NCBI RefSeq assembly: GCF_003086295.3 | Contig: NC_092047.1 | Location: forward strand, 117,344,449-117,408,448 | DNA from: Arachis hypogaea | Lineage: Eukaryota; Streptophyta; Magnoliopsida; Fabales; Fabaceae | Reading direction: 5' to 3' | Length of the DNA stretch: 64,000 nt | Shown here: in pieces, positions 12,751 through 23,151 of the stretch | Layout: the number at the start of each line of letters is the position of its first letter | How positions within the stretch are numbered: position 1 is the first letter of the stretch | Position numbers and translations under genes: made by a program | Notes under the pieces: model-generated | What the model saw: only the letters and a program-made list of their open reading frames with translations | Told to the model about the DNA's origin: nothing | Database searches by the model: none

Positions 12751-14641
12751 TTAAAGAGGAGTAGACGGATCACCACCAGAGTCGGGAAGAGAAGTCGGAG
12801 CGCCACCAGAACCAGGGAGAGAGGCATCCATAGGAGATGGAGAGGAAGTCGGAGGAACCTTTGAAGAGCTCGGAGCATCCTTTGAGCGAGGAGGGGACTC
12901 AATAATCCTCTGCCCCCGAGTCTTCAAGTCTGACTCAGAAATAACTTGGGGGGCAGAAGGAGACACTATAGCATCAATGACGACCTTGTCAGGATACAAA
13001 GGAGAGAGATCCAAGCCAGGAGCAATGACTCCGACTTGCTCCTTAAAAATCCTCCAGGCCTCTTCAGATCCCTCGGCAATAGAGTCCTCCAACTCGGCAT
13101 AGGCAGTCCGAGCATTCAGCAGATCTTTTTTCACAACCACAAGGTCCTCAAAAAGGCTTGAATAGCTCTCCTGCGCTTTCAGCCTTAAACCGACCTCCAT
13201 GTTGCACTGGGCCTGCAACTTGCTCTCCCTCTCCTGGAGACCCTTCCTCTCCTCCTCTAGTTTGGCGACCTCCTCCTTCAACTTCTTCTCATGTTCTTGA
13301 TATAAAAGAAGTCTCTCCTCCAACTCTTTAGCCCTGGAGGACGAACCAAGAGAGCTAAGAGGAGTCTTCTCGAAAATATCAAGAAATTTGGTGCACACCG
13401 CCGCCGCCCTAATACTCTCCTGAGCCAGAATAGTGAGGTGGTTCTGGATAGAAACATCGTCCAAGCCTATACGGGCATGAGGATAGATGTACTTCTGGAT
13501 AAATTCAGGGGCATCCACCTTAGCTTCACCCTCGAAAGAAGAGCTAGGCTCTAAAGCCTTGCGCTTCTTCCTTTCAGGCTCAGGGGAGGATCGGGGGGAG
13601 GGGACGGCTGAGAAGGAGCAGAAAAGGAGATAACAATAGGTTCAGAAGGGGTCCCCAAACTACGGGAAGAAGAGGAAGGAGGAGGAAGAGAGGAGCTAGT
13701 TACCCTGACGCCACCGGTCCTGGCGTGAGACCTTGCCTTAGCCTCCTGAACCCTTTGATAAGACTCATTTGAATTCTTCCTCGCCATCTCTGCAAAAGAG
13801 AAACAATTAGTAAAACAAGTCGGTAACTACAAAGTCGGTAACCACAAGTCAGAAACAAAGTGGATAAGTAAAAGCTACCTAGTTGCGACTGGACGAAGGA
13901 TGGCGCCCCCTGGAGAAATTTTTTAGTGTCCAAATATGGGGCCCTCCCCCACACTTCTCGGAGGAACCCCACAATGGCTGCCTCCACTTCGTCCAGGTCA
14001 TCCAGACCATATTTCTCACAGGGGGAGGCCTCCAGCCAGTATAGAGGAAAGCGAGGAGAAGAATTCTCATCCAAGAAAAAGGGGTGGTGACCCTCTACAG
14101 CTTGCACTTTGAAAAAATAATTTTTGAAGTCATGGAAAGACTCATCAAAAAGGGTGAAGACCCTCCGACCTTGTATAGCCCGGAAGGACACCCATTGTTG
14201 TTTATTATTTTGCCCACTGAAGGGCTTAGTCATATGGAAGAGAAAAAAGAAAATCCTCAGGGAAGTCGGAAAGTCTAAAGCATGGCTGACAAATTGATAA
14301 ATTTTCAGAAAACCCCAGGAATTGGGATGAAGCTGGGTAGGTGCAACACGGCAGTGGCGTAAAACATCAATCTCAAAGTCGGAAAAGGGAAGGAAAACGC
14401 CCAGGCGGGTAAGCATGCTCTCATACATGAAAAAGAAATGAGGGGCTGCCTCCGAAGCCCTCCCAAAACAGACCCAGTCTTCTGGACCCGGGGCAAGTAG
14501 TTCATACTTCGGCTCATCCTCATCAGAGGTGCAGAGCCGGTGACGAGTGCGAAGATCAGTAAGAAAATCAGTGTCGACCCAAGGTTCCTCCCCCAGGACT
14601 GTGACATCAACCCACTGAGCAAGACTTTCAACAGAAGACAT
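12751..14641 (-). CDS. Antisense gene of the Tat element: gypsy-type putative transposase/coiled-coil protein, spliced, one frame break
   Basis: Exon A runs 14641 to 13879 (254 codons plus one base), starting MSSVESLAQWVDV. Its donor G|GTAGC and an acceptor TTTGCAG at 13790 remove an 88-bp intron and rejoin in phase, giving ...SQL-E-MARKNSNESY. Exon A contains LLAPGPEDWVCFGRA, FFFMYESMLTRLGVFLPF and HPNSWGFLKIYQF, typical of the plant 'putative gypsy type transposon' domain (Pfam Transposase_28-like). Exon B is Ser/Pro-rich, then moves to another frame in a C-run near 13590-13610. It continues as a ~255-residue segment with a long coiled coil (about 13360-13090) and a Ser/Pro-rich tail ending at 12751. 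Antisense ORFs between pol and the 3' LTR are known in Tat-group elements; their function is not known. The C-run shift may be a real mutation or a sequencing error. Confidence 0.72.
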
Positions 14642-14941
14642 TTTCTTTCTTTTAAAAAGGGTTTTGGTAAAGCCTACAAAGGAAAAAGAAAAGAAAATAA
14701 AAAACATGGTCTCTAAGGGGGAAGTACGGAATCAAACAGAAACCTACGAATCAACCTATCCACCCAAAAAATAAAAGCATGCAAACTGAAAGCATGTTGC
14801 AAAAGAAGAAGAAGAAAAATCTAACCTTTATCTGAAAAAGGTTGGAGGAAGTGAAAGCCTTCAAACGCAAGAATGCTGCAAGAACAGGTGAAGAGGAAAT
14901 TTGAAAAATCGCAGAAACGAAACAATGAAAGAGAGGGAAAG

Positions 14942-14949
14942 TATTTATA
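14942..14949 (-). promoter_or_regulatory. Candidate TATA box of the antisense gene
   Basis: The minus strand reads TATAAATA about 300 bp upstream of the antisense ATG. Between them a donor-like AAAG|GTTAG (exon end 14826) and an acceptor-like TTTGTAG (exon start 14673) could bound a 152-bp leader intron. This is inference from motifs only. Confidence 0.4.
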
Positions 14950-15197
14950 AACACGTTAGGGGCATAATGGTAAAATGGGGCAGTCATTAATGGGTGCACC
15001 GTTACCAAGGTAATCAATACCTACGCGAACCTCTAACAGACGCAACGTTTGATTAGACGTAACTGTGAAAAATAAAAAATAACGAAAGTCACGTCGGTTC
15101 CAAACAAACACGTCGGTTCCCTCCCAAGTCGGCTACGTTCCCGAGTAGATTACTCGAACCCAAAATCTTAAAAGAAATTGGGCTCGAGTAGGGGCAC

Positions 15198-15727
15198 TGT
15201 TCATACCCTGGCCCAACGATAAGGCCCAGGTACAAATAAAAGGCCCAATCCAAAGGGTTGAGCCTCACCTAGCACCGACCTTCCTCCTGGGAAGTCGGTT
15301 CTTATTACGACTTATCCTAAAGAAGTCGGGGACGAGGTTTAGCTGGCAGATAATCACTCGTTTAAATGAGTAACTGTCCCTAGAATCTCTCTAACCACTT
15401 CCAGGAGCCATATCTCAACCTCCCTAAGATAAAGGGACGGTTATCACCCTAAAAAAGTGGCACTACTTCAACCGTGGTTATTGGTTCACCACTATAAATA
15501 CACTAACACCTCTCAGGTATCTCTAAGTCCCAATACTCTTTAGACCTGCTCACACCCTTGCTGACTTAGGCATCGGAGTGTCTTTGCAGGTACCACCCCC
15601 ATTCGTTCATACTCACAAGTCAGACGGAGGCCCTCAAGGCGCAGACCCGCTCAAAGACTTCCTTCCTCAGACGATTAGGCCAACCCAGCGAGTCCAGCCC
15701 AATAATCTCCGGTTACCCATCGTATCA
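15198..15727 (+). repeat. 3' LTR of the complete gypsy element (530 bp)
   Basis: It matches 6120-6650 except for 13 substitutions and one C fewer in the C-run after GGTACCA. It ends GTATCA where the 5' LTR has GTAACA, and is followed by the CTATG target duplication. A purine-containing stretch ending GAGTAGGGGCAC just before 15198 is the likely polypurine tract, although it is weak. Confidence 0.95.
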
Positions 15728-15732
15728 CTATG

Positions 15733-16449
15733 TACTAAAATTGTGTTTGAAATTTCTATTATACCAAAAGCATTCTTAAAAATTGGCCAACATGATCTAC
15801 CTTGGTTCTTGTTTATTTTTTTATTAACGACTTATGATTGTAATTTAATAACGTAGATTGTTAGGATTTAAATGATAGTTAATTAAATAACTCACTAATG
15901 TATTATGAAAATTTTATGTTTACTTGAGTATGACATTGATTAGGATAAAGTTTTAAAATAATTTGAAATTTACATCATACACAAAAGTTGTGTTTGTGAT
16001 TCGCATTACACAAAAAAAAAAAAAAACATTTTTGAAATTGGTTAACATGACATACTTTAGGTTTTGAATCATTTGTTGGGTATATGAAGATGGTAAAATG
16101 ACAAAATTTTATATTTATACAGTGATTTTAAAGTATGATTAGATCGCTTTTTTTAGAGAGATATTAGTCCCCACACTTTGTTGCTATAGAATTGATGACA
16201 ATACTCTCCCAAGATACAATGAAACTTAAGAATTTCTTAATTAGCAATAGTAAAAAATTTTCAACTCTCTTGAACAAAGAAAATCTTTTAATAGTTAATT
16301 AAAATGTACACTTAGTACTTGTATATCTGAAATAATGGATAAGGACTTATTTATGCATATTGCTCGTAACAATTATGATTAGTTATGTATACAAATGGTT
16401 GTGTCTTTTCTATTGCCAATAGATACAATATTTTGAACATACGCAATTC
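15733..16449. other. AT-rich intergenic DNA with degenerate tandem repeats
   Basis: No gene is seen. A motif near 15735 (AAATTGTGTTTG, then AAAATTGGCCAACATGATC) recurs in changed form about 250 bp later (AAGTTGTGTTTG, then GAAATTGGTTAACATGAC). 15880-15975 resembles 5067-5165. This suggests an old repeat unit that the gypsy element entered. Confidence 0.45.
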
Positions 16450-16452
16450 TTA

Positions 16453-16846
16453 GGTAGCGTTTGTTATGAGGTACTGAGATAGAGACTAAGAGACTAAGAC
16501 TCATCATCATGTTTGTTAGTTTAGAGACTGGTACTAAAATTTCTATCTCTGTCCCTAAAATTTTAGTATTTCAGTACCTCCCAAAAAATAGGGACACAGG
16601 GGACTAAAATTTTTAGAGATAGAGACTGAAACTTTAATAACATTTTATACCTAAAATATCCTCATTTCAATTAATTAATTCTAATTTTACCCTTTGTACA
16701 AATTAAATTAAAGTTTCATTCTTGTTTCAATTTTTGTCCCTCACTTTGCACCAAACGGAATACTGAGATTTATTTCAATCTCTGTCTCTTAGTCTCTATC
16801 TCTCAGTCTCAGTTTTTCTATCTCTATCTCTCCACCAAACGCTACC
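16453..16846. mobile_element. Tourist/Harbinger-type MITE, 394 bp
   Basis: Terminal inverted repeats GGTAGCGTTTG and CAAACGCTACC are flanked by TTA on both sides (16450-16452 and 16847-16849). Inner parts (GACTAAGAGACT... and ...CTCTTAGTCTCTATCTC) also pair, extending the inverted repeat. It has no coding capacity. A TTA duplication plus short TIRs fits PIF/Harbinger-derived MITEs. Confidence 0.75.
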
Positions 16847-16849
16847 TTA

Positions 16850-17387
16850 GAGACGATGATATGAATTAAAAAAACATGCATTTTGAAAACTTTAAGGAGA
16901 GTTCGGGAGAGAGTAAGGCGAACTCTATAAAAATTATAGAGTTCGGGGGTAAGGCGAACTTGCTATTTTTGATAGAGTTCGCTGGGGTCCGACAAACTTA
17001 CCAAATACAAAAAAATCGTATTTGGAGAATTAAAGTCCAAAAATCGTGTTTGAGAAAATAATAAAATTTTTTATTTTATTTAAAAAAAAATCAAAATTAA
17101 AAGTTATAGTTTATATTTGAAATCTCTGATACAAAAAAAATCATTAGCGTTGATTTTTTTATGAATAATTTTATTATTTTTTAATTTCAGTCGTTGATCG
17201 TTAATAAGACGATTTTTAACCTTTTTTTTTACATTCTCCCTCTTCGATTCATTTAAATCGTATATAGTGATTTTAATGTAAATCGTTATTAGTCCTATAT
17301 GCGTGCATAAAATACTCATATTCTTATTTTTCGTATTATATGTATCTAATAGTCATATTAAAAATATTATTATATTATATATTGTTC
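16850..17387. other. AT-rich intergenic, nothing recognised
   Basis: The short ORFs (16876-17061 and 17104-17319) are low-complexity Lys/Ile/Asn-rich and show no family features. Confidence 0.5.
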
Positions 17388-17392
17388 ATATG

Positions 17393-17908
17393 CTGGCCCA
17401 ACGCTAAGACCTAAGTCTAAATAAAATGCTCAATCCAAAGATTAGCTTTTACTCGACACCGACCTCCTCTCAAGAAGTTGGATCTAACACAGACTTGCCC
17501 TAAGGAAGTCGGGATCAAAGATTAGCTAGCAGATAACCCTTATTCAAATAAGTAACTGTCCCTAAAATCTCTCAACCCACTTCCAGGGGCTGTATCTCAA
17601 CTTCCCTAAGATAAAGGGACAGTTATCCACCTAAAAGGGTGGAACTACTCCAGCGGTGGTTATTAGTTCACCACTATAAATACACTGACACCCCTCAGGT
17701 ATCTCTAAGTTCTAATATTCTATAAACTTGTAAAATCCTTTGCTAACTTAGGCATCGGAGTGTCTTTGCAGGTACCACCCCCCATTCTTTCACATACACA
17801 AGTCGGACGGCAGCTCCCAGACGTGAGTCTAGTCAGAGACTACCTCCACTCCACACGTGGGCCAGTCTTACAAGCCCAACCCATTAACTACAGGTTACCT
17901 ACGTAACA
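17393..17908 (+). repeat. 5' LTR of the gutted gypsy element (516 bp)
   Basis: TGTTCATATGCTGG...CTACGTAACA aligns along its length with the LTR at 6120 but is clearly diverged. The PBS follows at 17910 after one spacer base. Confidence 0.88.
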
Positions 17909-17942
17909 TTGGCGCCGTTGCCGTGGACCTGGAGATCAACCC

Positions 17943-20398
17943 ATGATGGCAGACGAATTCAGCGAGGATGGAAACACAGCTTCTGACTCTGAGCAAGAGA
18001 ATCATGACGTTGGCCATAACGACAGAGCGATAGTCACTTACCAAGGGGTGACCAACCAGAACAAAGAAGACCCCTCAGGGGTAAAAGACCCAAAGGAGAA
18101 CCCCTCTAAGGGACATGAATCAGGAAAGGAAGGGCAGCCCCATGCGACCGACTTCATGGGTTTGTTCCATGGCCATCAGGGGCGCCTGAAGCAGTTGGAG
18201 CAAGAGCTGGAACGACAGCGAGAGGCAGAGAGAAATTTGAGGAACGAGATGGAGTGACGAAAGGAGCTTGAGGAAAAACTCCTAAGGCTAGAATCCGCTA
18301 TTAAAGCTCGGAACTCTTGCAGTGACTGAGAAGACTCTCGCTTGGGAGGAGAAGATCCGTTCAGTGAGGACATTATGAGGGCAAAAGTACCAAGAAACTT
18401 TAAAAGCCCTGATATAGACCTCTACGACGGAACCACGGATCAAAAGCATCATTTAAGTAATTTTAAAAGTCGAACGTACCTAGCCGACGCTTCTGATACT
18501 ACTCGCTGCAAGGCTTTTCCAACAACCCTTACTAAAGCAGCGATGAAGTGGTTCGATAGCCTCCCCCCAAGGTCGGTCACTAGTTTTGATGACCTCTCGC
18601 GTAAGTTCCTCATGCAATTTTCAATCCAAAAGGACAAGGTAAAGCACGCACCGAGCCTCCTGGGAGTAAAACAGGAGGTCGGAGAACCTTTAAGGGATTA
18701 CATGGAAAGGTTCAACAAAGCATGCTTGGAAATTCAAGACCTGCCCACGGAGGCAGTAATCATGGGCCTAGTGAATGAACTCCGAGAAGGCCCCTTCTCC
18801 CAGTCCATCTCGAAAAGGCACCCCACCTCCCTGAGTGATGTACAAGAGAGAGCCGAGAAGTACATCAACATGGAGGAAAACGCCAGGCTCCGAGAGCCAA
18901 GTTGGCGACCTGGGCACTTTCACTCATCAAAAGAGAAAGAAAAAGAGTCCAAGAAGAAAGAGGAAGTCGGCCCTGAAAGGCCTAGGAGATATCACTTCTA
19001 TACTCCTCTCCAAGTATCCCTAGTAGATGTATACAGAAAAATTTGGCATACCGAAAGGCTACCTCCCCCTAGGCCCATCAAAAATAAAAAGGGAGGGAGT
19101 CGTGGCGACTACTGTGAGTACCATAAGTTATATGGTCACTCAACAAATGCTTGTTACGACCTCAAAAATGTGGTAGAAAAACTGGCCAGAGAAGGTCGGT
19201 TGGACAGATATCTCATGGAAAGGTCGAACTATCATGGCAAAAGGAAGCGAGGTGATGAGGACCGAAGAGACCCATCACCACAAACCCCAGAAAGACATGT
19301 ACACATGATCTCAGGAGGGTTTGCTGGAGGTGGCCTCACAAAGTCATCTCGAAAAAGACACCTAAAAGAAGTCTACCAAGTCGGGGGTGAAACTCCCGAC
19401 CTTCCAACCATCTCCTTCACTAAAGAAGACGGGCAAGGAATCATTTCTGGACATGACGATCCAGTGGTGATAACCATGATCCTTGCCAATGCCTATCTAC
19501 ACAGAACCCTGGTAGATCAGGAGAGCTCGGCCGATATCCTGTTCAAACCAGCATTTGATAAGCTGGAGTTGGATGAAAAGGAATTAAGAGTTTACCCTGA
19601 CACCTTATATGGGTTGGGAGACACGCCAATAAAGCCACTGGGATTCATACCCCCTACACACAACTTTCGGAAAAGGGGCAAAGTCCAAAATTCTGAGCAT
19701 CGACTTTATAGTCGTTGATGTGGGTTCAGCTTACAACGCCCTGATAGGTAGAACCACCCTAAATTGGCTCGGAGCAGTGGTGTTTTCACTCCCCACCTTT
19801 GCATGAAATTTCCAACACTAGAGGGAATTGCAACCATTAGGGGAGAGCAGAAATTGGTGAGAAAATGCTACAATGAAAGCCTAAACCTAAGAGGAAAGGG
19901 TAAGGAGGTGCACACCACTGAGCTCGGAGGAATCAAGGCTAAAGAAGAGTTGCGACCACAACGCGGAGGAAAAACTGAGGAGGTACAGGTTGGAAAAGAG
20001 GAAGGAAAAAACACCTACATAGGAGCCAACCTGAAAGAAGATTTGAAGCAGAAGCTTATAAGGCTCCTACGAGAGAATTCCGACCTCTTCACATGGAAAG
20101 CCTCCGACATGCCAAGGATAGATCCCGAACTCATGTCACATAAACTATCGGTATACCTCAGATCGCGACCTGTTCAGCAAAGAAGGCAGAAGCTCGGACC
20201 TGAACGAGCTCAAGTAGTAGAAGAGCAAGTAAAAGCCCTCCTAGAAGCCGGCTTCATCAAAGAGGTCAAATATCCGGCATGGCTTGCGAATGTGGTGCTG
20301 GTCAAAAAGCAAAACGGCAAGTGCAGGATGTGCATCGATTACACTGACCTGAACAAGGCGTGTCCTAAAGACGCATATCCACTCCCCAACATTGATAC
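17943..20398 (+). pseudogene. Truncated gag-protease-RT of the gutted element
   Basis: The gag frame opens at 17943 and has TGA at 18255-18257 and at 18327-18329. It then reads from 18342 to about 19660, shifts frame through the protease core, and returns to the original frame near 19780. The protein ends inside the RT palm at YPLPNIDT, where the sequence changes abruptly. Visible parts are the zinc knuckle CEYHKLYGHSTNAC, a protease motif LVDQESSADILF (Glu at a usually Gly position) and the RT start KQNGKCRMCIDYTDLNKACP. RNase H and integrase are missing. Confidence 0.85.
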
Positions 20399-20734
20399 CT
20401 GTTCCGAGGGTTACCTGAAACTGTAGGTCGATCTTGGTCGAGATCTCCTGTGCTGGTCGGAGATGACGTGTTCGGCCTGTGGGTGGTGGCCGGAGCTGTC
20501 GTGTCCGACTTGTGGGACTGACTGCACTGCTGATCTTTCGTCACCGGAGGGTGGGGGGTACCTGCAAGAGACTCCGATGCTTAAGTTAGCATGGGTATTA
20601 AACAGGTTTTTAGTATGAGTATTTATAATGATTGTAGGCTGACCTTCTTAGATAAGATAAGTTATTTTATCTTTGGGTGAGGTCAACTTATCTTCAAGGG
20701 AACTGCCCTTATTTCTATAGGCTTGAGCTACCTT
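20399..20734 (-). repeat. LTR-like fragment in inverted orientation
   Basis: On the minus strand this reads like the downstream part of a related LTR. It has TATAAATACTC, then GCTAACTTAAGCATCGGAG, then TTGCAGGTACC, and ends GGTAACCCTCGGAACA at position 20400. These follow the same order as in the LTRs at 6120 and 17393. It lacks a clear LTR start at its other end. Confidence 0.65.
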
Positions 20735-20814
20735 CTAGTCGGAGACTATCTCCACTCTACACATAGACCAATCTTACAAGTCCAACCTATTAACTACAGG
20801 TTACCCACGTAACA
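20735..20814 (+). repeat. Last 80 bp of a 3' LTR
   Basis: TCTAGTCGGAGACTATCTCC through GGTTACCCACGTAACA matches 17829-17908 in order and orientation, so this is the remnant 3' LTR end. Confidence 0.8.
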
Positions 20815-20819
20815 TATAT

Positions 20820-21303
20820 ATACTAAAATTAATTATTAAACTTAATTATTAATATAAAATATATGTTAAAATATAAATATAAATTAAAAATAAATTAAAT
20901 AATTAATAATTAATTTTAATAACTGATTTTGATGGATAAAAAATAATTTTTTTTCTAAATAAAAAGCGATGATCTACTGTGCCGCGGTGGTTAAAAGAGA
21001 GAAATCAGAAATTTCAAACGTTTTATAATGGGGTTAAAGAAGCTATAAAGTAAAGTGGCTGAGATCGTCAACGTTGGTGGTTGAGGAATGGGTCGGTGGG
21101 GGCGTGTGGACTCCCCCTTCCATTGCTGCTTTTGTTGATTCGTCAGACGAAGACAATATCTTCAATTCTCCCCATTCATCCCCCTCCCTAATTCCCTCCT
21201 TTTCTTCATTATTAATGTAATTGCAACCTGCACCTCACATGCACCCAATCCGATCCATCCCTCTTCAATTCCATTTCTAATTTCAACCACCCATCCCTAT
21301 TCC
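20820..21303 (+). promoter_or_regulatory. HEMA upstream region
   Basis: AT-rich up to about 20970, then mixed sequence with C/T-rich stretches (21110-21300) typical of a plant 5' leader. The retroelement end at 20814 leaves at most 490 bp for the proximal promoter. I could not fix a TATA box. Confidence 0.5.
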
Positions 21304-23151
21304 ATGGCGGCAGCTTCTTCCTCCTCTGCCGCCACCGCCGCTCTTCCGTCCCTTCGCACCTCCGCCTCATTCCCGCGCTCTCCTTCCCAACTCCCCCTCT
21401 TTTCCAAACCCTCCTCCATCGCCGGCGCTCGACTTTCCGCAAGATCAACACCATCTATCAACCCTAGATGCGACGCCGTTTCGCAGGGAAACGGGACCCC
21501 TCCAAAACCGATCTCTTCCACTCCTTCCCCTCTCGAGCTGCTCAAGTCTTCCGCAGCTAACAGTAAGTCTTTCGAATTCCGCATAAAAGTTTCAATCTTT
21601 TCAAGCCCAGGAAACTGACGATACATAATAGGATATAGGATAGGATGTGGATTTTGGTGTTGACTTTTTGGTTTGTTTGGTTTACCCCCTTTAGGATATA
21701 CTAAGGAAAAGAGCAGCATTATTGCCATTGGACTCAACATTCACACTGCTCCAGTTGAGATAAGAGAGAAGCTTGCAATCCCAGAAGCCCAGTGGCCTCA
21801 GGTCATCACTGAGCTCTGTGCTTTGAACCATATTGAAGAGGCTGCTGTTCTTAGCACGTGTAACCGAATGGAGATATATGTTGTGGCCCTCTCACAGCAC
21901 CGTGGTGTTAAAGAAGTAACTGAATGGATGTCAAAGGTACTCTTCCGTCATATCATTGTTGTTGTTGTTGTTTGACAAACATGTCATATGTTACTGAAAC
22001 CGTTGATATTGTTTCCTTGGCAGACAAGTGGGGTTCCGGTACATGAGCTTTGTAAACACCAAATCTTGCTATACAACAAGGATGCCACACAGCATCTGTT
22101 TGAAGTAGCTGCTGGGCTTGACTCTCTTGTTCTTGGGGAAGGTCAGATTCTTGCTCAGGTAAAACAAGTTGTGAAGGCTGGACAAGGAGTTGACGGCTTT
22201 GATAGGAAAATTAGTGGGTTGTTCAAGCAGGCAATCTCTGTTGGAAAACGCGTTAGAAGTGAGACTGACATTTCGTCGGGATCAGTTTCTGTCAGTTCTG
22301 CAGCCGTGGAGCTGGGACTAATGAAGCTTTCAGAGTCTTCCTATGTCGATGCTGGAGTATTGGTAATTGGGGCAGGAAAGATGGGTAAACTCGTAATTAA
22401 ACATTTGGTAGCAAAAGGGTGCAAGAAAATGGTTGTTGTTAACAGAACTGAAGAGAAGGTCAATGCTATTCGTAATGAGTTGAAAGATGTTGAAGTTGTT
22501 TACAGGCCTCTTTCAGAAATACTTGAATGTGCTGCTGCAGCTGATGTTATCTTCACCAGCACTGCATCTAAATCCCCATTGTTCACAAAAGAGAATGTCC
22601 ATATGCTTCCTCCAATTAGCCGAGGAGAAAGAAGGCGACTTTTCATTGATATATGTGTTCCCAGGAACGTAGAACCGAGTGTGTCGGATCTGGATAATGC
22701 ACTTCTGTACAATGTGGATGATCTGCAGGAAGTTGTAGTAGCTAACAAGGAGGACAGACTCCAAAAAGCAAGAGAAGCCCAGGCTATTATCTTGGAGGAA
22801 TTGAATAAATTTGAAGCATGGATGGACTCGCTGGAAACTGTCCCTACCATTAAGAAGTTTAGAGCTTATGTTGAAAGGATTAGAGCCTCTGAGCTGGATA
22901 AGTGTTTGTCCAAGATCGGTAATGACATATCAAAGGAGCAGAAAGAAGCAATTTATGCACTTAGTATGGGTATTGTGAACAAGTTACTTCATGGTCCCAT
23001 GCAACACCTGAGGTGTGATGGGAATGATAATCGCTGTCTGAATGAAGTACTTGAGAACATGCGTGCTCTTAACAGAATGTATGATCTGGAGACAGAAATT
23101 TCCGTGATGGAAGAGAAGATTAGAGTCAAAATGGGACGGTCTCAGAAGTGA
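21304..23151 (+). CDS. HEMA: Glutamyl-tRNA reductase, plastid
   Basis: Exons 21304-21562, 21695-21936 and 22024-23151 join in phase into 542 residues, the usual size. The first ~55 residues are Ala/Ser/Pro-rich (transit peptide). Exon 2 carries [20 protein letters not shown] and the catalytic cysteine in [14 protein letters not shown], which forms the thioester with glutamate. Exon 3 has [17 protein letters not shown], the NADPH-binding [12 protein letters not shown] and the C-terminal dimerisation helix region. The enzyme converts Glu-tRNA(Glu) to glutamate-1-semialdehyde in the stroma, the committed step to heme and chlorophyll. In plants it is restrained by FLU and by heme through the N-terminal region. 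The start ATG lies in CCATGGCG, a good plant context. HEMA1 is the likelier paralog, but I cannot separate it from HEMA2 by eye. Confidence 0.95.

Larger units (their letters stand above)
6120..15727 (+). mobile_element. Ty3/gypsy LTR retrotransposon, Tat lineage, complete but broken
   Basis: The 9,608-bp element is bounded by 5-bp target duplications CTATG (6115-6119 and 15728-15732). The LTRs start TGTTCATACCC and end in CA. Order inside is PBS, gag-protease-RT-RNase H-second RNase H-like domain-integrase on the plus strand, then an antisense gene before the 3' LTR. RT before integrase makes it Ty3/gypsy. The duplicated RNase H region, the tRNA-Asp-type PBS and the antisense extra ORF are hallmarks of the plant Tat group (Ogre/Retand relatives). 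The LTRs differ by 13 substitutions and one 1-base indel over about 530 bp by my hand count, so the insertion is fairly young. Two nonsense codons and a frameshift in gag-pol make it non-autonomous. Confidence 0.93.
17393..20814 (+). mobile_element. Gutted Tat-type gypsy element with internal inverted LTR piece
   Basis: The left LTR (17393-17908), PBS, gag, protease and the first part of RT are present. The sequence then breaks at about 20398. It continues with an LTR-like fragment in reverse orientation and finishes with the last ~80 bp of a 3' LTR. TATAT flanks both ends (17388-17392 and 20815-20819), which fits a 5-bp target duplication but is weak evidence in AT-rich DNA. The coding part is about as similar to the first element as members of one family would be. 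Confidence 0.8.
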
